Positions 36,867-43,360 of a stretch of 64,000 nt of DNA are shown piece by piece. Source of the stretch: JBDTSW01 sp963807385. GTDB lineage: Bacteria > Actinomycetota > Thermoleophilia > Solirubrobacterales > 70-9. Numbering within the stretch: position 1 is the stretch's first letter; every line of letters begins with the position of its first letter. The notes under the pieces were generated by a model. That model did no database searches. It was not told the origin of the DNA and saw only the letters and a program-made list of their open reading frames with translations. The DNA lies in NCBI GenBank assembly GCA_963807385.1, contig CAWEBQ010000003.1:1-64000 (forward strand), in the 5' to 3' direction. The position numbers and the translations under genes are program-made.

Positions 36867-38728
36867 CAGCCCGCCTTGTTGAGCTGACGATGGATGTCGC
36901 GCGCGAGCTTGCCGGGCACCCCGGGCACGGCCTCGAGCTCCTCCCGGCTGGCCTTGACGAGGCGCGCGGGAGAGCCGAAATGCTTGAGCAGGGCACGCTT
37001 GCGCACCGGTCCCACGCCGCGAAGCTCATCCAGAAGCGACGTGGTCATGGCCTGATCACGTCGCCCGCGATGGTGCGTGATGGCGAACCGGTGGGCCTCG
37101 TCGCGCACGCGCTGGAGCAGCCGGAGCGCCTGCGAATCCGGGGGGACCGGCAGCGGTGAGGGACGTCCCGGGACGAACACCTCCTCGATCCGCTTGGCGA
37201 GGCCGATGACAGCCACGGGCTCCGCGGCTCCCTCCAGATGGGGGGCCAGGGCACGCATGCCGGCCGAGAGCTGGCCCTTGCCTCCATCGATCACGATCAG
37301 GTCGGGGCGCGCGGCGAAGCTCTCGTCGCGCTCGGAGTCGTGCGGCGAGCGGTCGGAGCCCTCCGCGTGGCGGGCGATCCGGCGGCCCAGCACCTCCTCG
37401 ATCGACGAGAAGTCGTCCGGGCCCGCCGTGCGGTCGCCGCGGATCCGGAACCGCCGGTAGTCCGATTTCTTGGGCGCGCCGCCCTCGAAGACGACCATCG
37501 AGGCGACGGTGTGATCGCCTCCGAGGTTGGACACGTCAAACCCCTCGATCCGGACCGGCAGGCTCGGCAGCTCGAGCGCGTCCTGAAGCTCGGAGAGGGC
37601 ATCGACGGACTGCTGGCGCCGCCGCTCGCGCCGCAGCCGGTCCTGGGCCAGTGCTAGGCCGGCGTTGCGCTCCGCGAGCTCGCGCAGGCGGCGCTTGTCG
37701 CCGCGCTCGGCGACCCGGACCTCCACGGCCCCGCCCCGCTGCGCCGACAGCGCCTCCTCAAGGACCGCCACGCGCCCGCGCAGCGCCTCCCCGACCACGA
37801 TCAGGCGCGGCACCGAGGGAGCCGCCGCGTAGTACTGGGCGAGGAACTCCTCGGCGACCTCGTCCTCCCCGCGCTCGGCCTCGTTGGCGAGATAGAAGCC
37901 GTGGCGCTCGGCCAGGATCCCGTCGCGCACCTGGAAGACCTGGGCGTTGGCGTCGGCCCCGTCCACCGCTACCCCGACCAGGTCGGCGCTCTCGTGCGAG
38001 TCGGAGGCGATGCTGCGGCGCTGCATCAACGAGCGCACCGAGTCGAGGCGGTCGCGGTAGATGGCCGCCCGCTCGAACTCCTCGGCCTCGGCCGCCTCCT
38101 TCATCTTGCGCTCGACGTCGCGCTCGACGTCGCGGTAGCGGCCGGAGAGGAAGCTGCCGATCGCCTCGATGTTGCGCCGGTACTCATCGCGGTCGATGTA
38201 GCCGACGCAGGGTGCCTGGCAGCGCTTGATGTAGTAGTCGAGGCAGGGAACACCGGAGCGCCGCCCCGGCTCGGGGCCGTCGCAGGTGCGGTGCTGGAAG
38301 AGCTTGCCGAGCAGGTCGAGCGTCTCGCGCGTGCGCTTCGCGTTGGAGTACGGGCCGAAGTACAGGCGGCCGGACCGGTGGCGCTCGCGGGTGAAGTAGA
38401 CCCGCGGGAACTCCTCGTCCATCGAGATCCCGATGTACGGATAGGACTTGTCGTCGCGCAGCCGGATGTTGAAGCGGGGCCGGTGGCGCTTGATGAACTG
38501 CTGCTCGGCGATAAGCGCCTCCGCCTCGTTCTCGGTGACGAGCGAGTCAATGCTCGCCACCTGTCCGGTGATGTCTCGGATCGTTGACTTGCCCGAGAAG
38601 TGGCCAGCCACCCGCTTGCGGATCGACGTCGCCTTGCCGACGTAGAGCACCTTCCCCTCCTCGTCCTTGAAGAGGTAGACGCCCGGCTGGTCCGGCAGCT
38701 CCTTGCGCTGCTGTGCGATGTCGCCCAC
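36866..38728 (-). CDS. uvrC: excinuclease ABC subunit C
   Basis: About 620 residues. GIY-YIG nuclease domain at the start (GVYLFKDEEGKVLYVGKA), a Cys-rich segment (CDGPEPGRRSGVPCLDYYIKRCQAPC), UVR motif region near residue 200, an RNase-H-like 5' nuclease domain (IEGFDVSNLGGDHTVASMVV; DLIVIDGGKGQL), and a C-terminal helix-hairpin-helix pair (LRGVGPVRKRALLKHFGS, VPGVPGKLARDI). It makes the dual incisions in nucleotide excision repair with UvrA and UvrB, which are not in this window. GTG 38728 was chosen because TAACCT lies 10 nt upstream; a TTG at 38764 is possible. Confidence 0.95.
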   Translation of the reverse strand: MGDIAQQRKELPDQPGVYLFKDEEGKVLYVGKATSIRKRVAGHFSGKSTIRDITGQVASIDSLVTENEAEALIAEQQFIKRHRPRFNIRLRDDKSYPYIGISMDEEFPRVYFTRERHRSGRLYFGPYSNAKRTRETLDLLGKLFQHRTCDGPEPGRRSGVPCLDYYIKRCQAPCVGYIDRDEYRRNIEAIGSFLSGRYRDVERDVERKMKEAAEAEEFERAAIYRDRLDSVRSLMQRRSIASDSHESADLVGVAVDGADANAQVFQVRDGILAERHGFYLANEAERGEDEVAEEFLAQYYAAAPSVPRLIVVGEALRGRVAVLEEALSAQRGGAVEVRVAERGDKRRLRELAERNAGLALAQDRLRRERRRQQSVDALSELQDALELPSLPVRIEGFDVSNLGGDHTVASMVVFEGGAPKKSDYRRFRIRGDRTAGPDDFSSIEEVLGRRIARHAEGSDRSPHDSERDESFAARPDLIVIDGGKGQLSAGMRALAPHLEGAAEPVAVIGLAKRIEEVFVPGRPSPLPVPPDSQALRLLQRVRDEAHRFAITHHRGRRDQAMTTSLLDELRGVGPVRKRALLKHFGSPARLVKASREELEAVPGVPGKLARDIHRQLNKAG

Positions 38729-38738
38729 TCTCCCTAGA

Positions 38739-38744
38739 AGGTTA
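38739..38744 (-). promoter_or_regulatory. -10 box (TAACCT), uvrC-rapZ promoter
   Basis: TAACCT is 10 nt upstream of GTG 38728. An AGGGAG between them could also serve as a weak ribosome-binding site. Confidence 0.35.
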
Positions 38745-38787
38745 GGCTCCGCGGCCCCCGGCAAACACGACCACGCGAGGAGCCCCC

Positions 38788-39606
38788 ATGAGCGAGATCA
38801 CCCCACCGGAGCTGAAGACGATGCGGCTCGAGATCGACGGCCGGATCGGCACGCTCACCCTCGATCGGCCCGACTCGTTCAACGCGATGAGCCCCGAGCT
38901 GATCGGCGAGCTCGTTCTCGCCGCGGCGTGGCTCGCGGACCGCGCCCCGCTCCGGGCGCTGATCGTCACGGGCAACGGGAGGGCGTTCTCCTCGGGTGGG
39001 GACGTCAACTGGTTCAAGGGCGGCCTCGACTCGGACGGATTCGACCTCCCCTCCGACGTCCGCCGCGGCGCCGACGTGCTCCACCAGGCGATCGTCGACT
39101 TCCGCCGCATCCCGTACCCGGTGATCGGGGCGATCAACGGGGTCGCCGCGGGGGCCGGCTTCTCGCTGGCCCTGATGTGCGACACGCGGATCGCCTCGGA
39201 GGAAGCGGCGTTCGTCTGCGCGTACGGAAGGATCGGCGCCTCGCCCGACGGCGGGATGACGTACTTCCTGCCGCGGATGGTGGGGCCGGCCCGCGCCGTC
39301 GAGCTGCTGCTGGACGACCCGCTGCTGAACGCCCAGGACGCGCTGGAGGAGCGAATCGTCGCCGAGGTCGTACCGGCGGACGAGCTGATGGATCGCGCCC
39401 GGGCCAAGGCCGAGGAGCTGGCCGCCAAGGCCCCCCACTACGTGCGCATGGCGAAGCAGCTCGTCAGCGTCAGCCTCGACAACTCCCTGGCCGACCACCT
39501 CCAGCTCGAACGGCACGGAATCGCCGACTCGATGGCGACGGAGGATCTGCGCGAGGGGGTCACCGCGTTCTTCGAGAAGCGCGAGGCGACGTTCGCCGGG
39601 ACGTAG
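38788..39606 (+). CDS. enoyl-CoA hydratase/isomerase family protein
   Basis: 272 residues of the crotonase fold. The oxyanion-hole segments are VTGNGRAFSSGGDVNWFK and AINGVAAGAGFSLALMCD. At the second catalytic position the sequence is GASPDGGMTYFLPRMVG, with Asp rather than the usual Glu, as in PaaG-type isomerases, so it may not be a straightforward hydratase. The C-terminal helices (HGIADSMATEDLREGVTAFFEKR) are typical. GAGGAG precedes the ATG. It acts on CoA thioesters in fatty-acid or aromatic degradation; the substrate is not resolved. Confidence 0.85.
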   Translation: MSEITPPELKTMRLEIDGRIGTLTLDRPDSFNAMSPELIGELVLAAAWLADRAPLRALIVTGNGRAFSSGGDVNWFKGGLDSDGFDLPSDVRRGADVLHQAIVDFRRIPYPVIGAINGVAAGAGFSLALMCDTRIASEEAAFVCAYGRIGASPDGGMTYFLPRMVGPARAVELLLDDPLLNAQDALEERIVAEVVPADELMDRARAKAEELAAKAPHYVRMAKQLVSVSLDNSLADHLQLERHGIADSMATEDLREGVTAFFEKREATFAGT

Positions 39607-39656
39607 AGGGCTTTAGAGTGAGGCCTGAGTTTTCCCCGACGAAAGGAAGTACTCGG

Positions 39657-40088
39657 ATGAAGAAGTTTGTTGGGCTCCTCGCCCTCTTGGCGCTGGTCCC
39701 GTTCGCACTCGCCGCGTGCGGCAGCGACGACAGCGGCGATACGAGCACCGCTGCGGAGACGACGACCGAGGACACGACCGCGGCCGAGGGCGGCTCCGGC
39801 GGCGGCGAGACGGTCGCCGTGTCGGCCGCAGCCGATGGCAGCTTCGCGTTCGACCAGACCGAGCTCACAGCGGCTGCGGGTTCGGCGACGTTCGAGTTCG
39901 ACAACCCGGCCTCCCTCGGGCACGACTTCTGCCTTGAGCAGGACGGCTCCGACGTGGGCTGCTCGGACGTGATCGCCGAGAACTCCTCGACGCTCGACGC
40001 CGACCTCGAGCCAGGCGAGTACACCTATTACTGCAGCGTCTCCGGCCACCGCGAGGGCGGCATGGAGGGAACGCTGACGGTCAAGTAG
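39657..40088 (+). CDS. cupredoxin-like lipoprotein (type 1 copper)
   Basis: 143 residues. Lipobox LAAC (Cys21) follows a signal peptide; a Thr/Ser/Glu linker (22-50) separates it from a plastocyanin-like domain. Copper ligands are all present: His89 (LGHDFC), Cys126, His131 and Met136 in YYCSVSGHREGGMEGTLTV. It should carry electrons or copper on the outer face of the membrane. AAAGGAAG lies before the ATG at 39657. It follows the enoyl-CoA hydratase by 50 bp, and its stop abuts the hairpin repeats. Confidence 0.85.
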   Translation: MKKFVGLLALLALVPFALAACGSDDSGDTSTAAETTTEDTTAAEGGSGGGETVAVSAAADGSFAFDQTELTAAAGSATFEFDNPASLGHDFCLEQDGSDVGCSDVIAENSSTLDADLEPGEYTYYCSVSGHREGGMEGTLTVK

Positions 40089-40250
40089 CTCCCGTGTGGG
40101 GTCAGGCTGAAGCCTGACCCCGCGTAGCGGGTAGCTCCCGTGTGGGGTCAGGCTGAAGCCTGACCCCGCGTAGCGGGTAGCTCCCGTGTGGGGTCAGGCT
40201 GAAGCCTGGCCCCGCGCGCCGACTCCGGGGTCAGGCTTCAGCCTGACCCC
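40086..40250. repeat. REP-like hairpin array between convergent genes
   Basis: Two perfect tandem copies of a 46-bp unit (40086-40131, 40132-40177) and a partial third (40178 to about 40216), followed by an inverted copy of its core (40227-40250). Each core is a hairpin with 10-bp arms GGGGTCAGGC/GCCTGACCCC around a 4-nt TGAA loop (TTCA in the inverted copy); copy three has one G for A change in the arm. The array starts inside the cupredoxin stop codon and ends 16 bp before the MaoC gene stop, so it probably ends transcription from both sides. It lacks spacers and so is not CRISPR. Confidence 0.85.
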
Positions 40251-40265
40251 GCCGTGGGCCCGCGC

Positions 40266-40733
40266 CTAGCCGACCAGCGCGCGGCCGACCGAGTCGGCGA
40301 CGCAGCACGGCTTGGCTGCGCCCTCGACTTCGATCGTAAAGCGGGTGACGACGTGCCACCAGCCGCCGTCGAGCTCGTCGACCGTGATCAGCTGGGCCCG
40401 GGCGCGGACCCGGGCGCCGGCCGGGACGGGCGCGGGGAAGCGCACCTTGTCGAACCCGTAGTTCACGCCCAGCTTCACGCCCGACTGCGTGATCAGCTCG
40501 CGGCGGAAGCCGTCGGTGAGCGAAAGCGTCAAATTGCCGTGGGCGACGGTCGTCCCGAAGGGGCTCTCGGACTTGGCCCGCTCGACGTCCACGTGGATCC
40601 ATTGGTCGTCGCGGGAGACCTCGGCGAACTTGTCGATGTCCTCCTGAGTGACCGTTACCCAGTCGGTCGGGCCCAGCTCCTGGCCGATCAGACCGTGGAG
40701 CTGCTCGAGTGAGGTGACCTCGACGGGCGGCAT
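40266..40733 (-). CDS. MaoC-like dehydratase (R-specific enoyl-CoA hydratase fold)
   Basis: 155 residues of the hot-dog fold. The hydratase signature is DDQWIHVDVERAKSESPFG, with the D-x-Q-x2-H active-site pattern, and GTTVAHGNLTLSL after it. This is a single-domain MaoC protein that would hydrate enoyl-CoA with R stereochemistry or act on related thioesters. ATG 40733 was preferred to the GTG at 40742 because it lies 7 nt after TAGCGT. It is convergent with the cupredoxin gene across the hairpin array. Confidence 0.85.
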   Translation of the reverse strand: MPPVEVTSLEQLHGLIGQELGPTDWVTVTQEDIDKFAEVSRDDQWIHVDVERAKSESPFGTTVAHGNLTLSLTDGFRRELITQSGVKLGVNYGFDKVRFPAPVPAGARVRARAQLITVDELDGGWWHVVTRFTIEVEGAAKPCCVADSVGRALVG

Positions 40734-40740
40734 CGCCGGC

Positions 40741-40746
40741 ACGCTA
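40741..40746 (-). promoter_or_regulatory. -10 box (TAGCGT), leaderless-type promoter
   Basis: TAGCGT lies 7 nt upstream of ATG 40733. It supports that start over the GTG at 40742, which would overlap the box. Confidence 0.45.
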
Positions 40747-40767
40747 GCCGCTTCGCCCTGCGTGTGC

Positions 40768-41730
40768 CTACTTGCGGCAGACCGCGTACGCCGTGACGCT
40801 CTGGAAGCTGCCCCCGCCGGTTGCGTTGTTTACCCCGGCGTGCCAGGTTTCGGGTGCGGTTGAGCCGCCGTCGTCGGAGGGATAGTTCGCGACGGCGAAC
40901 ATCCGCTGGGTGTAGGCGCCGCTGGAGCGCAGGCCGCCCCCGGCGAGCCTGGTGGCTCCGGGACAAACGCTTCCGGCGATGCTCTGGGTCCCGTCGTCAA
41001 CGGACACGGAACTGCCCCTGTAGATGTAGGAGCCCGGGGCGCGCGCCTTGTCGCAAACCACATAGCCGACCATGAACTGGCCGGCGTTGCCGACGTTGTT
41101 GTTGTCGACGTAGATGCTCCAGCCATCGTCCATGCGGTTGCCCGCGTCGCCATCGTCGAACGGGCGCGCGGTGTTCAGGGCCATCTCGTCGTTGAGGAAG
41201 CCGCTCGACGAGACGCCGCCCCCCACCGCCGGCTCGTCGTCCGGACAGTCCGCGGCAACGCCGACCTGCGAGCCCTCCGGCACGGGGACGGACGCTGTCG
41301 CCTTGTAGCGGTAGTCCTTCTCCGCCGCGCGCTTGTCGCAGATCGCGTAGACGAGGTACTCCGAGTCCGTCGGATCGCTGGAGTTGAGGTTGTCCACGTA
41401 CGCGATCCAGCCGTCGTCGAGCTTCCCGTCGGCGTCGTCGTCGTACGGCCGGGACGTGTTGATCTCGACGCGCCGCCCGTAGGCGGCGGGCGCGTAGGCG
41501 CCCCCGGAGACGACCGGCTCGTCGCCGGGGCAGATCGCCTCGTTGCCGTCCTGTGTGTTGTCGGAGATCGTGTCCGCGACCGAGACGTACCGGTAGCCCT
41601 TGGCCGACGTCTGCGTAACCGTCCCGCCCTTCTGTGACGCGCCGGCCGGCCCGCCGGCGAGCGCGGCGAACGCGGCGAACGCCACAATCACCGCGGCCCC
41701 TGCTGAAGCGAGCACACCCCTCTTGCGCAT
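40768..41730 (-). CDS. secreted protein with three ~95-residue repeats, unknown function
   Basis: 320 residues. Signal peptide 1-32, then three homologous units at about 46-133, 141-228 and 236-320. Each unit opens with Y-x-Y-x-x-x-x-V, has a Cys near CPxxxP, a Gly-rich GGGxxS turn, and the block NTxRPxDDxD..DDGW-x-x-YVDN (degenerate in unit three), and ends with YxVCDK-like sequence. The two Cys per unit are 62-64 residues apart (67/131, 162/226, 256/318) and likely pair. No known family is recognised. The ATG follows TACGTT by 7 nt. Confidence 0.75.
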   Translation of the reverse strand: MRKRGVLASAGAAVIVAFAAFAALAGGPAGASQKGGTVTQTSAKGYRYVSVADTISDNTQDGNEAICPGDEPVVSGGAYAPAAYGRRVEINTSRPYDDDADGKLDDGWIAYVDNLNSSDPTDSEYLVYAICDKRAAEKDYRYKATASVPVPEGSQVGVAADCPDDEPAVGGGVSSSGFLNDEMALNTARPFDDGDAGNRMDDGWSIYVDNNNVGNAGQFMVGYVVCDKARAPGSYIYRGSSVSVDDGTQSIAGSVCPGATRLAGGGLRSSGAYTQRMFAVANYPSDDGGSTAPETWHAGVNNATGGGSFQSVTAYAVCRK

Positions 41731-41737
41731 CGGGAGC

Positions 41738-41743
41738 AACGTA
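41738..41743 (-). promoter_or_regulatory. -10 box (TACGTT), leaderless-type promoter
   Basis: TACGTT is 7 nt before ATG 41730 of the triplicated secreted protein. Confidence 0.45.
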
Positions 41744-41793
41744 CCGCCGCGGCGCCGTTCGGTCAAGGCCCCGCCGCTGGGATTCGCTAGTAT

Positions 41794-41809
41794 TTAACTT
41801 TCTTGTTAA
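41794..41809 (+). promoter_or_regulatory. candidate ArsR-family operator
   Basis: Inverted repeat TTAAC-N6-GTTAA, an AT-rich island in GC-rich DNA, overlaps the region just after a TAGTAT box (41788-41793) and 21 bp before the regulator ATG. The shape and place fit autoregulation by the ArsR protein that follows. Confidence 0.5.
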
Positions 41810-41830
41810 CCACGTCAGTCGCTGCAGAAG

Positions 41831-42163
41831 ATGCCAGCCGACCAGCTCAGCCTCACCTTCGCCGCGCTCGCCGATCCGACGAGGCGCTCGATCCTGAGCC
41901 GCCTCGCCGAGGGCGAGGCGACCGTCGGCGAGCTGGCGGAGCCCTTTCCGGTGAGCCTGCCGGCGATCTCGCGCCATCTCAAGGTGCTCGAGCAGGCGGG
42001 GCTGATCGCGCGCAGCCGGCAGGCGCAGTGGCGCCCGAGCCGGATGCAGGCGGAACCGCTCGACGACGCCGTGGATTGGATGCGGGCCCGCAGGCAGACC
42101 TGGGAGAACCGGATGGACCGACTCGATGCGCATCTGCGCGAAAAAGGAGACCAAGATGACTGA
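41831..42163 (+). CDS. ArsR-family winged-helix repressor
   Basis: 110 residues. LSLTFAALADPTRRSILSRLAEGEATVGELAEPFPVSLPAISRHLKVLEQAGLIARSR is a full winged HTH, with the recognition helix around SLPAISRHLKVL. There is no Cys metal site, and the C-terminus (WMRARRQTWENRMDRLDAHL) matches the subgroup paired with SRPBCC proteins. The following SRPBCC gene overlaps it by 8 bp, so they form a two-gene operon. It probably represses its own operon through the inverted repeat at 41794-41809; the inducer is unknown. Confidence 0.88.
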   Translation: MPADQLSLTFAALADPTRRSILSRLAEGEATVGELAEPFPVSLPAISRHLKVLEQAGLIARSRQAQWRPSRMQAEPLDDAVDWMRARRQTWENRMDRLDAHLREKGDQDD

Positions 42164-42620
42164 CCCGAGTTCCGTGCCCACGAGCGATCAGCAGGTCCTG
42201 ATCACGCGCATCTTCGAGGCGCCGCGCGAGCGGGTGTTCGCGGCCTGGACCGACCCCGACCAGGTGGCCGCGTGGTATGGGCCGGAGCACATGGAAGCCC
42301 CGCGCGACCGGATCAAGATCGATGCGCGGGTCGGCGGGCGTTGGGAGCTGACGATGGTCGAGACCAACGGCGACCGCGAGTTCACGATCGGCCACGACAT
42401 CCTCGAGCTGGTCGAGCCGGAGCTGCTCGTGATGCGCTCCGACCCGATGCCCGAGGTGGGCATGCACGAGCCCACCGTGGTGAGGGTCGAGCTCCACGAC
42501 CACGGCGAGAGGACGCGGATGACCCTGACCGACTCGCCCCTCCCGCCGGCGATGCGCGGGCACGCGGAGGCCGGGTGGACCGCCGCCTGCGAGAAGCTCG
42601 CGAGCTTCCTCGGGGGCTGA
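42156..42620 (+). CDS. SRPBCC (AHSA1-like) protein
   Basis: 154 residues. ITRIFEAPRERVFAAWTDPDQVAAWYGPE opens a START-like helix-grip fold of the AHSA1/CalC group, ending HAEAGWTAACEKLASFL. Such proteins bind hydrophobic ligands, or act as partners of the adjacent ArsR regulator. ATG 42156 was chosen for its AAGGAGA ribosome-binding site; an upstream ATG in frame at 42126 lies inside the regulator gene. Operon with arsR. Confidence 0.85.
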   Translation: MTDPSSVPTSDQQVLITRIFEAPRERVFAAWTDPDQVAAWYGPEHMEAPRDRIKIDARVGGRWELTMVETNGDREFTIGHDILELVEPELLVMRSDPMPEVGMHEPTVVRVELHDHGERTRMTLTDSPLPPAMRGHAEAGWTAACEKLASFLGG

Positions 42621-42650
42621 GGTCAGGGGCCGGGGCGAGACGCCTCAGCC
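42615..42650. terminator. bidirectional hairpin between convergent genes
   Basis: 8-bp arms GGCTGAGG (42615-42622) and CCTCAGCC (42643-42650) flank a 20-nt loop. It includes the stops of both the SRPBCC gene and vapC. No T-tract follows, so efficiency is uncertain. Confidence 0.4.
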
Positions 42651-43064
42651 GGCCTCCCCCGGCAGCTCGACCGGCTCCAGCCCGAGCAGAGGAGCAACTG
42701 CCAGAACGTCGCTATCGGCGGTCGCGACGCTGTCGCCTTCACCCGCGCTGGCGATCAGCACGCAGTCCGCCATCGACAGGCGTCGGGTGCGCGCGTGGTA
42801 GTGCTCGGCCCGGATAGCAGCCGCGCGCCGCGCCGTTTCTAGCCCTACCGGCAGGACGCGAATGACCGCCCCCAGGAGCGGGGTGATGATCGCATCGACG
42901 TCCTCCCTGGCGACGCCGTGGACGCGCTCGAGGACATCGAGCGCCTCGGCCAGGTTGAGGGTCGCGATTGCGGCCGTGCCCGTATCGAGGATCGCGCGAA
43001 CCTCGTGCTCGGCCCTCGCGCCGGTGACCATCGCGATCAGGGCGTAGGCGTCGAGAAGGGTCAC
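42645..43064 (-). CDS. vapC: VapC-type PIN-domain toxin
   Basis: 139 residues. The PIN-domain acidic residues are Asp5 (LLDAYAL), Glu40 (NLAEALDVL), Asp100 (LSMADCVLIASA) and Asp117 (VATADSDVL), which make the Mg-dependent RNase site. VapC toxins cleave specific tRNA or rRNA loops; the target is not predictable here. It overlaps the upstream antitoxin by ATGA, the standard arrangement. Located downstream of a wall-hydrolase gene. Confidence 0.88.
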   Translation of the reverse strand: MTLLDAYALIAMVTGARAEHEVRAILDTGTAAIATLNLAEALDVLERVHGVAREDVDAIITPLLGAVIRVLPVGLETARRAAAIRAEHYHARTRRLSMADCVLIASAGEGDSVATADSDVLAVAPLLGLEPVELPGEAG

Positions 43065-43330
43065 TCTCCCCAGCCGAGAGCCCTGAGCCGGTGCTCCTCC
43101 CGCTCTTGCTCGGCCTCCCGCTCGGCCGCGCGCACTTGCGCCAGATCGATGCCCTTCGCGTGGTGCCGAAACGCTCCGGCGGCACGGTCGATCGCGTCCG
43201 AGGAGACGGGCTCCACGACGATGCGGTCGCCCTCGTCCGCGAGCACAACCTGATCGGTGCCCCAGCGTCGCCTGATCTCCGCCGGCACCGAGATCTGGCC
43301 TCCCCGCGTGATCTTCATGCGTTGTCTCAT
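43061..43330 (-). CDS. vapB: VapB-type AbrB-fold antitoxin
   Basis: About 89 residues. The swapped-hairpin AbrB/MazE domain is MKITRGGQISVPAEIRRRWG, followed by DQVVLADEGDRIVVEPVS. The rest (AIDRAAGAFRHHAKGIDL and a charged helix) would wrap the toxin. Possible starts are ATG at 43348, 43336, 43330 and 43318; the last gives the typical family N-terminus, and none has a clear ribosome-binding site. A 10-bp inverted repeat surrounds these starts. Confidence 0.85.
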   Translation of the reverse strand: MRQRMKITRGGQISVPAEIRRRWGTDQVVLADEGDRIVVEPVSSDAIDRAAGAFRHHAKGIDLAQVRAAEREAEQEREEHRLRALGWGE

Positions 43331-43360
43331 GAACATGAAAGCTACCATGTAGATCACGCG
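43305..43360 (-). repeat. inverted repeat around the vapB start
   Basis: CGCGTGATCT (43305-43314) and AGATCACGCG (43351-43360) are perfect 10-bp inverted arms 36 bp apart, centred at 43332. The arms cover the end of the hydrolase gene and codons after the vapB start. It could be an operator for VapBC or a hairpin in the mRNA hiding the start codons. Confidence 0.5.

Noticed and set aside
40086..40250. CRISPR-like repeat array
   Set aside because: Units are contiguous with no unique spacers, the core is a palindrome, and no cas genes occur.
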